Assembly (NCBI GenBank): GCA_028023455.1 | Contig: JAQFVV010006429.1 | Span: 1,011,508-1,075,507, forward strand | DNA length: 64,000 nucleotides | Reading direction: 5' to 3' | Source of the DNA: Epiperipatus broadwayi | Taxonomy: Eukaryota; Onychophora; Udeonychophora; Euonychophora; Peripatidae | In this document: positions 53,071-64,000 of the stretch, one piece after another | Layout: every line of letters begins with the position of its first letter | Numbering within the stretch: the stretch's first letter is position 1 | Program-made: the position numbers and the translations under genes | The notes under the pieces: generated by a model | Seen by the model: the letters and a program-made list of their open reading frames with translations, nothing else | Databases searched by the model: none | What the model was told of the DNA's origin: nothing

Positions 53071-56000
53071 ATGTTTTAAAGAGAAATCTGCTAGGCATGA
53101 ATACTTAATCAAAGTGGATAAGGCAGACCATTTTAGGACACATTTTCTAAATTCCTTCCACTTCCATGATAGATAGAGGGATCTTTTCTAGCTAAAATGC
53201 CTGTTTCATATTCATTTTCAACTAAGTTATTAATAAATGTATTGCCTTAAGCAAAGATCAAACCTAAGGATTGCAAGTTTACTACGCCTTTCTCTCTAAT
53301 TGTGTTTTTAATTCTTGATCATGAGCTAAAAAATGAAAAAACAAATGGGAATCAGAAATATTGTATGTTTTTAGTTAAAAGATAAAAATATTATTGCATG
53401 AATATGTAATTTCATTGTCACTGTTATCAAAGGGTGATTATTGGTGGCATGAGAAACTCATAATGATCAGATCCTACATAATCCTAAGTGATGAAAAAAA
53501 AGACATAAAATACAAATTATATCAACATTAATACCTAGCCTGTGATATATTAATATTTTCTCCTATAAGTCAGCAGAAGATATTCCTGTTTAAGCACTGT
53601 TTATTTGTTGTTCATAGTTAATCCTTATAACTAAAGTTGATTCCATTGTCCATCACCTGTGGAACTCATTGGTAGCCTGAGAACAGCATTCTACAATATA
53701 TATCGTAAGGGTAGCTTACAATCTAACCTTTGTCACCCTCACCACCAAATACTGTTTTTTTGTAACTTTAATTAATAGATGATTAAGCATATATATATAT
53801 ATATATATACGGACGCAACAAACATGTAATTTTAACTATATTGAGGAAATATCAAAATTAATTAATTTTACTTATTTGATAGAAAGATTAAATCCCCAAT
53901 TAAAAAAAAAATTGTACTAATATATATGTATGTAAACAATGAATTTAATAACAGTGTACTGTACTTCATTAAAAAGACTTGAACAAAGTGAGCATGGTAA
54001 CAACCTAATATCAAACTAGTCAATGGTAACCAAATACAAAAGATGAGAACATAGTTCTACTATGTAATTTTATTTTGCTTATGATTAATGTGATACATGC
54101 AACAATAGAATTCACACAGTAATAGAAACAAGAAATAAGATGTTAGTATATTGAACAATGGAAGCCAAGGGCAGTATAAAAACAAATTTAATTCATTTCT
54201 GTAGTCTTTCTACTACCCTTTAATAATGCATAAGCTGTATAATACAATATCAGAAAATCGAAGTCTCAAATCTTAAAAAAAAAATGGATGGCTTATTCAA
54301 ACACTTCAAATTATTGGCTGGATTGTTGTAAAGCAAACTACAATAAACTGTGATTGATATTTAAACAAAAACAATTCTAATAATTTCAAGCATTTGAATA
54401 AAGTAATAGAGTTAATTTGAATAGACATTTAAAATAAAAAGCACCATGCTATTCTTCAAATAAGAATAAAAAAATGAATTTCAATGTCATAAGAGTATTC
54501 ATATTTATTAACAATGAAATAATTCCATTCTTATACAAATCATTTAACAACAAACATTGAATTAAGAAAATTTTGGTTATTTATTTGGTGAAAAACATTG
54601 TTTGTTGGCTAATTCCATAGTGTTGTAGGGCTAAATGTCAGCCCTGACCAGAAGAAGCACAATGGTTTAAAAATCAAGTGTGTAACACCTGCCAAAATAT
54701 CAAATGCCTCATCTAAAATGTCCAGGTAAATACAGAAAGAATAACAACAACAAGAGATGTATATTATGACATTATAAATATGTCACTGAGGAGTCTCTGT
54801 GAGGAATGCACGATCTATCATAGCAGCCTGACTGGAACAATGATGGACTGTACCTATTAGAGACATTAGTTGCCTAATTCACAAACCTCATGCCAGTTAT
54901 TAAGAAGAAATATTAATTTGTTGTGTGATATTTTTTCATTTATGTGTATGTTGGTAGCATTTTGTATTTTTTACTTCACTTCTGTATTTGGAAACCAAGA
55001 TTTCTGTAACTCAGAAGAGTACATTGTAGTTAAAGTCGAGAAAACATGAAGAAAAGGCTGCTAGGTAAATAATTTTTCTTTTTAAATAAAGTTTAGATAA
55101 TCCTCCCTCCATAGTAACATGATATTCATTACAATTACTATCAGAATCCTTACTACAATATGAAATAAAGGTAAAATTTTATTTTTTACTATTCCATATT
55201 TAAAATACATACACTTGTTAGAAAACAGAGTTTATGTTATCTATTTTTCTTTTTGTTGACTAACCATTGTTCATATTTGTTTATTCAGTATGAATGGCTA
55301 ATATTTGCATGAATAGTTTTTTCTATTAAACTTGTACACAGTTAAGGAGGGACTACCAAAGAGAGAAAACCATTACATCTGGAATTAAACCAAGAAGCTA
55401 CTTAATACATTTTCATATATTTTTGTTAAATAACTAGTCAGCTTTACAATCAATACAAAATTAGATTAATGATTTTTTCTTTGTTTTGTTACCTTTACTT
55501 ATTTTGTATTTAATGATTGTCTATTCATGTGTGCCTATTAGGGGAAAAGTTGGTGTAATGAATATATTTGATCATTTATATGATAGGGATTCATACTTGA
55601 CACACACACATGTATATACTTATTCTTTTTTTGTCAAAGAGTTTTTCAATTTTTTATCTCATTTGTAAATAAACATTGTCGATTTCATTCTCATTAAATG
55701 GTCTCTAATTTATCAAAGCTGTTTCTTGTCCTACTCATCAATTGATCACCATACATATGTGCATACCCACATACCCTTTCTTATACATTATAATACAGTA
55801 ATACAATTAAATGAGTCTTCTACCTGATTTAAAACTCATATAAATGCACTGTAATTTCCATCTAAGATAAATTCATCACTGAAGAAACCCAATTGCAACA
55901 TTCTCCTTGGATTCAAATTCTGAGTCATATGTGGAATCCAAAAGAGGGGTGAGATAGTGATGAACTAGACTAAATTGTATCTGAATTTAATGTGTAAACC

Positions 56001-57569
56001 AAGAGCTATTCCATTGGAAGTACACATGATAATTGGTTAGTTACTTCATCATGTCATTTTGGCATCCTATCCAAAGACTCTAGGTCTGACCATAGTTAGA
56101 TGTGTTCCCCCTCTTCTGGTGAAAAACCCAGACCACCACATATTTTGACAAAGTCAACTGTGGGGCATCCAACTATAGATTCCATCACATAATTAGTTTT
56201 AACATGTTATAATTTTTAAAAAAATTCAGAATGAATCACATGTAATTATTTTATTCCCAAAATAAATACACAAAACTTAGTCCATGTAATATTATTAATA
56301 AATAAAAAACTTGTCCCATGTAAAAATTACAAAAAAAAAGGGAATATATATATATATAATATTTGAATGAAATGATAAAAAAAATAATTATAAATAAATT
56401 AAAATTATGATTGAATAGTATTATAAAAATTACTAAAGAGATAATATTAATTGATAATATAAATGCTGATTTGTGTAAATTCTCGAAATTTAACAGATTA
56501 TTTAACTGTTTTAGCTGTCTGTAGTTTATTTTATTATATCAAAACTTATACAAAACATAAATTACAGTAAGTAATATATCACATCTCTATGATTTGAAGC
56601 CTAATAAAGTTATTTTTCTCACAAGGGTTATTAAAAAAAATTATTAGTCATTATTTTATACTTCTGTTTACACGCAATAAAATGCACCATGAAAGAATAT
56701 TTAAAATATATAAAATCAAAATATTTTTAATAAAAAAATTAATCAAACAAAAATATAGCAGGTCAGCAAGAATGAAATCAAAAGACATTGATATATTTGT
56801 AAACATTTATTCCTTTTTTACTTCATTTATGAATATTGAAATAATAGGTTCTTTTTACATTTTTAAAAAAGCAATGAATTTTATTACCACTGTTTGTTTT
56901 ATAATTTCAGTAGACTAGTAGAATTCTTTTTCTTCTTCTTCTTCAAAAAAGATAAAATTGAAAAATACTACTAAATAATTGAGACTGTAAGAATAAAATT
57001 ACATTGTTAATTTTACAGGGTAAAAAATATATAATTTGTATTAATTAATTTCATTAGCAATTATATGACAAATATATGTAAATGTTTAATAATGAACAAA
57101 ATATCATAAAAAGTCATTGTAATATTAATTGGTGGAAATTGGCTAAATAATAAATATTAAAATCAATCAATATAAAAATAAATTGAATAAATTAAAAATC
57201 AAAAATAATGTATTAAATTATTTCTGTGCCTATAAATCATTAAGAATTAACACATATTCTATGATTTGAATAGAAATTATCATTACATTAAAAAAATTAA
57301 TTACAAAGACAACATAAAAACATGTAAAAAAAATCAAATAAAAGACGAGTGTAAAAATGTTTTTTTTTTAATAGAAAAGTGTGAATTATATATATGAAAA
57401 TCTTGATTATATTAGAGTAATCCACACATTCAAGATTTTCATCTAAACATTTATTAAAAATATTGTATTTTAATAAATATATAATTTTATATTCAAATAA
57501 TAAAACAAATACAGTAATATAAATTCAAACTTTTAATCCATATAAGAGCACTTTCAACTATCCAATTAG

Positions 57570-57572
<3 letters not shown>
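53071..57572. other. AT-rich DNA, nothing recognised
   Basis: Less AT-rich islands at 54600-54870 and 55880-56190 show no open frame or RNA fold I recognise. A short inverted pair GAAAATCTTGA/TCAAGATTTTC lies at 57396-57440. Confidence 0.5.

Positions 57573-57649
<77 letters not shown>
57573..57649. repeat. (TA)n microsatellite
   Basis: About 38 uninterrupted TA units, 140 bp upstream of PLE-3. Confidence 0.97.
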
Positions 57650-57652
<3 letters not shown>

Positions 57653-57789
57653 ATAATGAATTATATAAAATGGATAATAGATAATGGCTGTACAATGGGT
57701 GTTTCTGTAGTGCAAATATGTAATTATGACATATCAATATAAAAAAATAAAATTTTAGAAAAAGATATTTATCAAGATGAAATTACTAT

Positions 57790-58880
57790 ATATCATAAAT
57801 AAAACATCACATGATCACTATTTCTTATGCTAGCACAGTGCTCTTTGATCCAAAGCTCCTCACTGACGAAGGCCACAAGCCAGAAACTAGTCTGGGAATA
57901 TTGGATGAGTAGGCACTAGATGGGGATTTTATGCACAAGCATTCTGGCATTCATTGATTACTCTGGTTGGAACTGAGTGGCACCACTGTATGGAGTTTTT
58001 CCTGTTTATATTATAGATACATAGGTGATGGCTTATATGTGATAAAAAGATGCTATTAATAATTTATTTAATGAATTAATTAATATAGAAGGTCTACAGT
58101 CGATTAAAACAGATAAAAAAATAATGTCAGTAAAATGTTTTGATCTTAAAAGTACTTGAAATATAAATAATTTGGATTATTGCATGTTAATTACACTTAC
58201 TGAAAAGAGAAAATATATTTCATATAATACAATGGTGCCATTATCACAAATGTTATCAAGTTTAAAATCCTTTATGTTCCTAAATAATAAACTTTGCAAA
58301 TATATATCATATAAAACAAAAAATATAAATGTATTTACTAATGAATTATTAGAAATTGGTTATGATTATAATATTATTTATAACATAGTTAAAAGTTATA
58401 ATAAAAAATGGAATAATATTAAATTGAATCTGTGAATAATAAGAAGGTATGGATATCAATATCTTTTATTTCAAATCAACAAGTAAAATTTTTAAAGAAA
58501 ATATATAAAAACATATGTGAATTTGCATTTTATGCATTTCCTATTTTAAATATGTTAATAAATAATTCTAAGAATAAAAATTTATTTATGAACCAAAGTT
58601 ATATAGCATATAAATGGATATGTGAATGTCCTTATATTGGTTAATCATGTTGTACTTTAGATGAAAGGACTAGAGAACATGTACTGTTACTAAAAAGAGT
58701 TCAAAAATCTACACAAAATAATACTGAAAATATTGATATATCAGCATCAGTGTTTTATGATCATAATAAAAAAAGTAATTTTGGATTTGCTTTTAATTAT
58801 AAAAATGATACGTATTGAAAGAAATAATAACAAATGCAAAATAAAGGAGGCAATGTTAATAAATAAATATTCAAAATGCT
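57790..58880 (+). mobile_element. Penelope-like retroelement: terminal repeat plus 5'-truncated body (PLE-3)
   Basis: 57803-58010 is a terminal-repeat-like block shared with the foldback at 34.2-34.5 kb and carrying a hammerhead-like motif. It joins directly to coding sequence near the RT catalytic centre (RYIGDGLYVIK, usual RYIDDG, about 58014-58050). Downstream come IEGLQSIKTDKKIM, SYKTKNINVFTNELLEIGYDYNII (58172-58435) and the pre-endonuclease region (58432-58644). At 58618-58720 WICECPYIG, a stop, then CCTLDERTREHVLLLKRVQKS is the GIY-YIG domain (usual YIG-T-RTL--R--EH). Terminal repeat attached to a truncated body is the known organisation of tandem, 5'-truncated Penelope insertions. Decayed by stops. 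Confidence 0.75.
57846..57908 (+). ncRNA. Type I hammerhead-ribozyme-like motif in PLE-3 terminal repeat
   Basis: Core strings CTGACGA (57863-57869, consensus CTGANGA) and GAAA (57883-57886) flank stem II GGC/GCC (57871-57873/57879-57881) with a CACAA loop; A57870 and A57882 form a mismatch at the base of the stem. Stem III is the minimal ACTAGT (57886-57891), a self-complementary hexamer, followed by C57892, the predicted cleavage position. Stem I has an inner helix TCCTCA/TGGGAA (57857-57862/57893-57898; one mismatch, one G-U) and a perfect outer helix ATCCAA/TTGGAT (57848-57853/57901-57906) separated by an internal loop. A tiny palindromic stem III is what is described for hammerheads in Penelope-like elements, thought to act as dimers. 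Activity is untested. Confidence 0.6.
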
Positions 58881-60030
58881 TAATCAATTGATAGACAGCA
58901 AATGTCTGAATTAATGAATTAAGGGAAAGCTAAAATAGAAGATTATCTTTGAATATACCTTATACTTTTGATTTTAAAAGTTTAACCTTAGTTGACAAAG
59001 ACTACTTGGAAAGTTGAAAGCAGTCCTACATGGATTAAAAATTGGAATATATATATATATATATTGTAGCCCTTGGATTTGTCCAAGGCTCCATTTTTTT
59101 AAGTTAGCTATGAAAGAGAAGGTTCTATCCAAATTTTCCTCATAATATATGTATTTTTTTTTTGTGTGTAATAAGAAAATTTAAGCCAAGACAGAGTTTG
59201 AACCCATATTTATAAGGGATTGCATATGTTTGACTAGTGAGCAATCTAAAAATTTATTGTTAATGTGTTTATAACCAGAGGATTATTTTATTTTAATTTA
59301 TGGGTTAAATTGATATTAAAAAAATATTAGAAAAGCAGGATTTATATATTTGTTGATAGGTTAACTGAGAAGAGGAAGATGTGTGACTATTGAAAACTAC
59401 ATTAGGATAGTGATGATGAATAGTCATTATTTTATGCTAGGTTAGAAATAAATAATTTATGGAAATAAATAAATAATAATATAGGTAGAATAGTTGTAAT
59501 AGATAAAGATTAAGGCATTAAAAATCTAAATTTAAAGAAAAGTATATACCTGCGATGTGTGTGTATATATAATTTAATTGTAGATCTTGATGGTACAATG
59601 TAAAATTAATAATCATTTCTTACATGATGTAAAGCAATTTTAAATAAGAAATTAAAATCTTTTAAATAAGTTTAATATTAGCAGTCAAATTTAATGTCAA
59701 GTCTGAGTTTGAAACAGCTGCAATATATTGTGTTTCACTATTAAAGGGAAAAGTAAGATTATTTTAGTGTGTATTATCTTACTCAGTTAATTATCATTCC
59801 TTAAAATACACAGATCCTACTAAGGAATTTAAAGGGACCATTAATTTAGGCCATTAACGGTGAATGGTCAATTCTGGTCTGTCAAAGTGTAAAAAATTAA
59901 TTGGCAATTAAATGTTAGATTGTAAAATTAATCTGTCTATTTGACTTGAAATTTATGCCTGGTTTTTCTGAAGGGGCAACAGGTTAGATTTAATTGAGAG
60001 GGGGTGGAAATGTCAATTAATTACAGAGAT
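58881..60030. other. AT-rich DNA, mostly unrecognised
   Basis: Contains a TA run (59047-59064), then a 7-bp perfect hairpin CCTTGGA-TTTG-TCCAAGG (59071-59088). No coding signal. Confidence 0.5.
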
Positions 60031-60060
60031 AAAGGACGTCTCTATAAAAGCTGTGTTAAA
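60031..60060 (+). promoter_or_regulatory. TATA-like element
   Basis: CTATAAAAGC at about 60043-60052 within a locally less AT-rich stretch, about 350 bp upstream of the ORF at 60395. Position and sequence suit a TATA box, but TATAAA strings are frequent in AT-rich DNA. Confidence 0.2.
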
Positions 60061-60394
60061 AGAAAAAAGAAGGGGACTTGCTGGTATTTTTAAAACTTAT
60101 CTGTAGCAGTGTTTTCTTGATTGACTAAAAGAAAACTGTGTTATAAAATTGAAAATCATATTTATTATACTTTGTCTCTTCAGAATAATTCGACTAAATA
60201 TAACAATGTATAGTGAGTAAATTTTAAGGGGGCACACACTTGGAACCTTCCAGAAGTTGACTATTCAACAGATGTAATAAAAATTTAAACCGCAGAAGTT
60301 AAAACTTGAGTTTGATATCGTTTATATATATGCAAATAGTAAAATTTAGACTCAAAAGTTTTAATGCATATATAAGTCAATTTAAATCTACAGA

Positions 60395-60730
60395 ATGAAA
60401 GTAAAATTGGAAAAGGACAATCAAAAACAGACTGATATTGTGAAAAAGTTAAATGAAGGCTGTTTAACTGAAACTTGCAGAAAATTACAAAGTTTAAAGG
60501 TAATCTACTTAGATATGGAAATGAGGAACTCATTCAGCAAAATAGAAACTGTATATATGAGAGAAAAGGAATCGAACTCTATCAAAAGAACTTTTTACAA
60601 CAAGGACTTTATATGCTCTCATAAACCGGTCAAGAAAAAAAGGAAAAAAGGAGAAATCAGGAACCTGGAAGAACACCTGCTAAAAGACTTGTATAAGTAT
60701 AATTTTTTATTATTATTATTATTATTATGA
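60395..60730 (+). CDS. Unrecognised 111-codon ORF, charged, possibly element-derived
   Basis: Starts MKVKLEKDNQKQTD. The first 100 residues are strongly charged (many Lys/Glu, with KKKRKKGEIRN near residue 80) and partly heptad-like, suggesting a coiled coil. The end runs into a TTA microsatellite giving poly-Leu, so the natural C-terminus is unclear. A donor-like AAAG|GTAATC lies within it at about 60500. It may be ORF1 of a retroelement, a host exon, or chance. No family recognised. Confidence 0.25.
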   Translation: MKVKLEKDNQKQTDIVKKLNEGCLTETCRKLQSLKVIYLDMEMRNSFSKIETVYMREKESNSIKRTFYNKDFICSHKPVKKKRKKGEIRNLEEHLLKDLYKYNFLLLLLLL

Positions 60731-62500
60731 TCGCTTTTTATGTGTGTAGGACATTTAATATATATAGAAAAAAAAAAACGAATTTCTTTCTTTATAGTGT
60801 ATATCACGTATAGCATTTTTTTTTTTTGAAAAAGAAAAAAAAAAAAAATTATTAATTCATGTAATCACTATTGCATTATTTTGGGGGTAGAAATTGTTTT
60901 CATATGATTTTATATATGTTTATTTAAATGCTTTCGCTATTGTGGTTATTTGGGGTAGAACTGATATGCCTTATTTAAAATGCTTTACAAACAATGTTTT
61001 TTTTTTTTCCCCTCAATTTAAAAAAAAAAGAGAAACAATTAAGAGATAGGGTTATTAGCATCAGAAGTTATTATCGAATGATTAGATTTATAAATGAATT
61101 GCTTGTTTATTGAGTATCATCATCATTTTTATTGTTTTTATAAAAGTGCCTGGAAATAGTTTTGAGAATTTTGTGCGCATTTCTTATTGCTTATTATTAT
61201 TATTGTTATCATAGATTTAAGGCCAGAAACAAGCTGATTTATGCTTGGAAAATTTATGGGCTCATGTTCCAGTACACTAATTTGCAAGAATATTAAAGTT
61301 GTGAAAGTTTTACTTGTATAATTTGATGTTTCGACCTGTGTGTGTGTGTGGATAGACAAAGATCTCCACAAATTCAGTGAAGTTTAACTCACTGAGATAT
61401 ATGCTATATTCAGAAAGTATTTGAACCCAGTGGAAGAGTTTTCCCACTTAAGTATGCTCTACACCGTAAGAAGGTTTCTTGTTTTGATGGCCAGAGGTAT
61501 TTGGCATACCTATGTTTTTTATATGACTAGCGATAAAAAAATCCTAGCATATCTTAACCTTAGTGAAAAGGTTCTCTCTTATTCGGGTCACTGCCTGCCT
61601 CATATTAATATTTGATATTCCTTACGTGTGTATGAGAGGATAGCCATGATGAGCATTATTATAAGTATTGGATACCAGGTCGCAAACTCAACTTAATGTC
61701 TGAATGAATGCAGATAATGTATGTGCAATTGGTGTATTTGAATATTGTTTTTATAGATTGGATTTAGCATACGAGCCAGAAATAATTAGGTTAATAACTG
61801 TTAAGGGTTAAATAAAACGTAAGAATGATTGGGCATAAGCAATGCGTATATTAAATGTATTTAATAAATATTTACATGGCCAGCTGAGAACTTCGCTGGA
61901 AAGGTAGTATTGTTAAAATATTATTATGTTATAAGAACATGAACATAGAGAGTGCACTAGGATGATGTTTGATCTTAATGCCAATTTATTTGCAATAACT
62001 TAGTCTTACTATTATTAAGATATCTCTGTTGTAAAGATTAGGGCCAAAGAATATTTAATCAGGATGATCGGATAAGATCAAGAAATTTGCAAGGGAATAT
62101 TACCTTTAGATTTATTAAACAAAATTATTAAATTTAATTAAAAAAAAAATCGATTACGTATTTTCTAAAATATATCTGTAGTAAAAAGGGAAAGCATTGA
62201 AAACGGGAAGAAATTGGTATTTACTATATTTAAGGTAAAAAGAAAGTGTAGATATAATGTAATGTATATGTTTTTTTTTGTATTGATTGAATTATAGTTT
62301 GTCAAATAAAATTTGTTATTTGTTTTAAATAAAAATTTGCGTGTGTCTCCATGTTTTTGTGGGTTATTATTATCTAGATATTTCCAATCCAATCATACAT
62401 CAATATCATATTAGTAATATTTGAATTATCATGTACGTAATTAATATTTAGTAAAATTATTTAAAAGGTTAATTTTAAATGCATAAAATTACCAAATAAT
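60731..62500. other. AT-rich DNA, nothing recognised
   Basis: Poly-A/T runs (60760-60850, 61000-61030), short ATT runs and a TG run at about 61336. No supported gene. Confidence 0.5.
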
Positions 62501-64000
62501 TTAATATTGTTTAAATATAAATCGAGAATAGAGATAGTATTGAGTGATAGCGAGTGCAGAGGGTGGGCATAAAATCCTTTCCCCATCCGTTGTATTCAAA
62601 CCTCTCTAGACGCATTTTATTTTATATAATGTTGTTATAATTGCGACTATGTTTTATGATGTGTTTATAAAGATTTAATAAGCTTAAATATTCCAGCTTT
62701 AATGTAAATTGATATTAGATTGCATTAAAGACAACCGAGATCACCTTGGAGGCGATCAAGAGAGGAATGTTTATCACCAATAACCCATCGCAGCTTATTC
62801 GATTTCCACACCTAATTGTTCGAAAAACCCTGAGAAGAGATTAGAATGAGAGGAGATGAGCTAGCAAAGATGTAGAATTTAATGATAAAATAAATAATAG
62901 TGTAATAGACATATGGACGTGAAATTGATGAAGGGATGGATCAGGAAGGTGGAGATGAATATAGAACTTTATAATTAGAATAAAATTTAATTGTAGCTTT
63001 AATCATAGTGAATGGGATTATGCTGAGAATAGCCTGGAATTCTTAAAGATATTAATATTGTCAATTTTAATGCGTTCTCAGTGTTCTCTAAATTAATTAT
63101 GTATTAACCCATTCATGAAATATTATTACTAAGAGTATTGTATTGAGATTTCACCTCTATATTTTATTGGAGCTGCAATTTGGCGCCCTGGCAAATAAGC
63201 TTATAAATGTTCTGTATCATCATCATCATCTCAGTAGGCCTCAGACATAGTGTCAGCTGGGAATGATGAAGTATCCATCGATCCATTCTTAAAATGTTGT
63301 AATTGGCATGCAATTTATCTGCAAATGTGTAAATGCCATATAGTTTGAATATAATATAATTAATCCATAACGTGGATGTGCGATCATTTGAATAAAATTC
63401 TCATTGGTTATAATAAAGTTATAATTAGCTTAAACTATCCAATAATATATATGATATTTGGGAGCTCTCCCAATCGTTTAGTTATGTTTGAAATTCAATG
63501 TGGATGACCGATTGAGAGATTGCAAAATGCGTTTCATGTTACTTTAATAAGTTTATATAAAGTTAACAAAATAAAGAATAACTTTTTATTTGTTTGAATT
63601 GTTTTTATATAGTTACAATTGGCCTGTAACGCGGTCGCACGAAGGAGGTTATATTTAATTTTTACGTATGAAATATATTAGTCTGTGCATTATATTGGAG
63701 AAATGATTAGATTAAATCTATACTTAGAAATTGTTTAATCTATACTTAGTATACCAGAATATATAATTGATGCATTGCATATTTAATTGATACTTAAGAA
63801 GTGCATTTAAGAAGTGCATCTGTCGTTAATTTATATATTTAAGAAATCTTTATTTCTCTAAATTTTTATTTAGTTAGAAATGACCTTGACCCTTCTTCAT
63901 CTTCATTTTTTTTTTTAAATTTTTCGTTAGTTAGAAATGACGCGCCAACGTGGTCGCACGACGGATAATGGGTGTTGGAGGTTAATTTAAAAGCTGCAGA
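62501..64000. other. CpG-richer right end with repeated GGTCGCACGA motif
   Basis: Less AT-rich than the preceding kilobases. AACGCGGTCGCACGAAGG (63628-63645) recurs as AACGTGGTCGCACGACGG (63947-63964), and TTAGTTAGAAATGAC occurs at about 63870 and 63928. TTTGGCGCCCTGGC (63178 onward) resembles the first bases of an LTR-element primer-binding site. No open frame of note; it could be the edge of an LTR element or a gene 5' region continuing off the window. Confidence 0.3.

Overview
This window is AT-rich, repeat-dense animal nuclear DNA. I could not recognise any conserved host protein gene in it. The retroelement types (L1/Tx1-like and RTE-like LINEs, several Penelope-like elements with GIY-YIG endonucleases), a hAT-type non-autonomous transposon, very long GATA and TA arrays and splice-like signals at two possible exons all fit a metazoan. 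An invertebrate such as a mollusc, perhaps a cephalopod, is my guess from the repeat mix; that is inference, not proof.

Layout. 1-2740: minus-strand, degraded L1/Tx1-like LINE running off the left edge. 2975-4069: TAC and ATT microsatellites around a large foldback repeat. 4070-5640: minus-strand Penelope-like remnant (PLE-1) with a GIY-YIG domain. 8190-10250: old minus-strand RTE-like LINE, split by about 0.9 kb of unrelated DNA. 13990-14392: CpG-richer block with a possible promoter and a short possible first coding exon. 16900-20400: a nest of elements, namely a plus-strand Penelope-like element (PLE-2), interrupted by a 1.05-kb foldback repeat with a 15-bp target-site duplication (TSD) and followed by a 527-bp hAT MITE with an exact 8-bp TSD. 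20400-31400: mostly featureless AT-rich DNA, with a perfect 42-bp-arm hairpin at 27961-28060. 31650-32620: GATA array between inverted copies of one dispersed repeat (called R1 here). 34205-34488: foldback relic of a Penelope terminal repeat. 35402-36784: palindrome, TA tract and a 1.2-kb nearly pure GATA array. 36916-42892: an essentially full-length L1/Tx1-like LINE with 15-bp TSDs and a poly-A tail, but inactivated ORFs. 43200-49500: AT-rich DNA with a CpG-richer part (47.9-49.3 kb) holding one arginine-rich exon-like ORF. 49552-50053: homopolymer-rich block that looks like bad consensus sequence. 50055-52766: RTE-like LINE with a 627-codon open frame covering most of EN and RT. 52766-53070: TA tract plus R1. 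57790-58880: third Penelope-like element (PLE-3), whose terminal repeat contains a good hammerhead-ribozyme-like fold. 60-64 kb: AT-rich DNA with one unexplained 111-codon ORF and a CpG-richer right end.

The elements do not form a pathway. They record successive insertions: foldback and hAT into or beside a Penelope copy, an unknown insert in an RTE copy, and LINEs and R1 beside microsatellites. The most interesting signal is the hammerhead-like motif in the Penelope terminal repeat and what became of it in the other two related loci.
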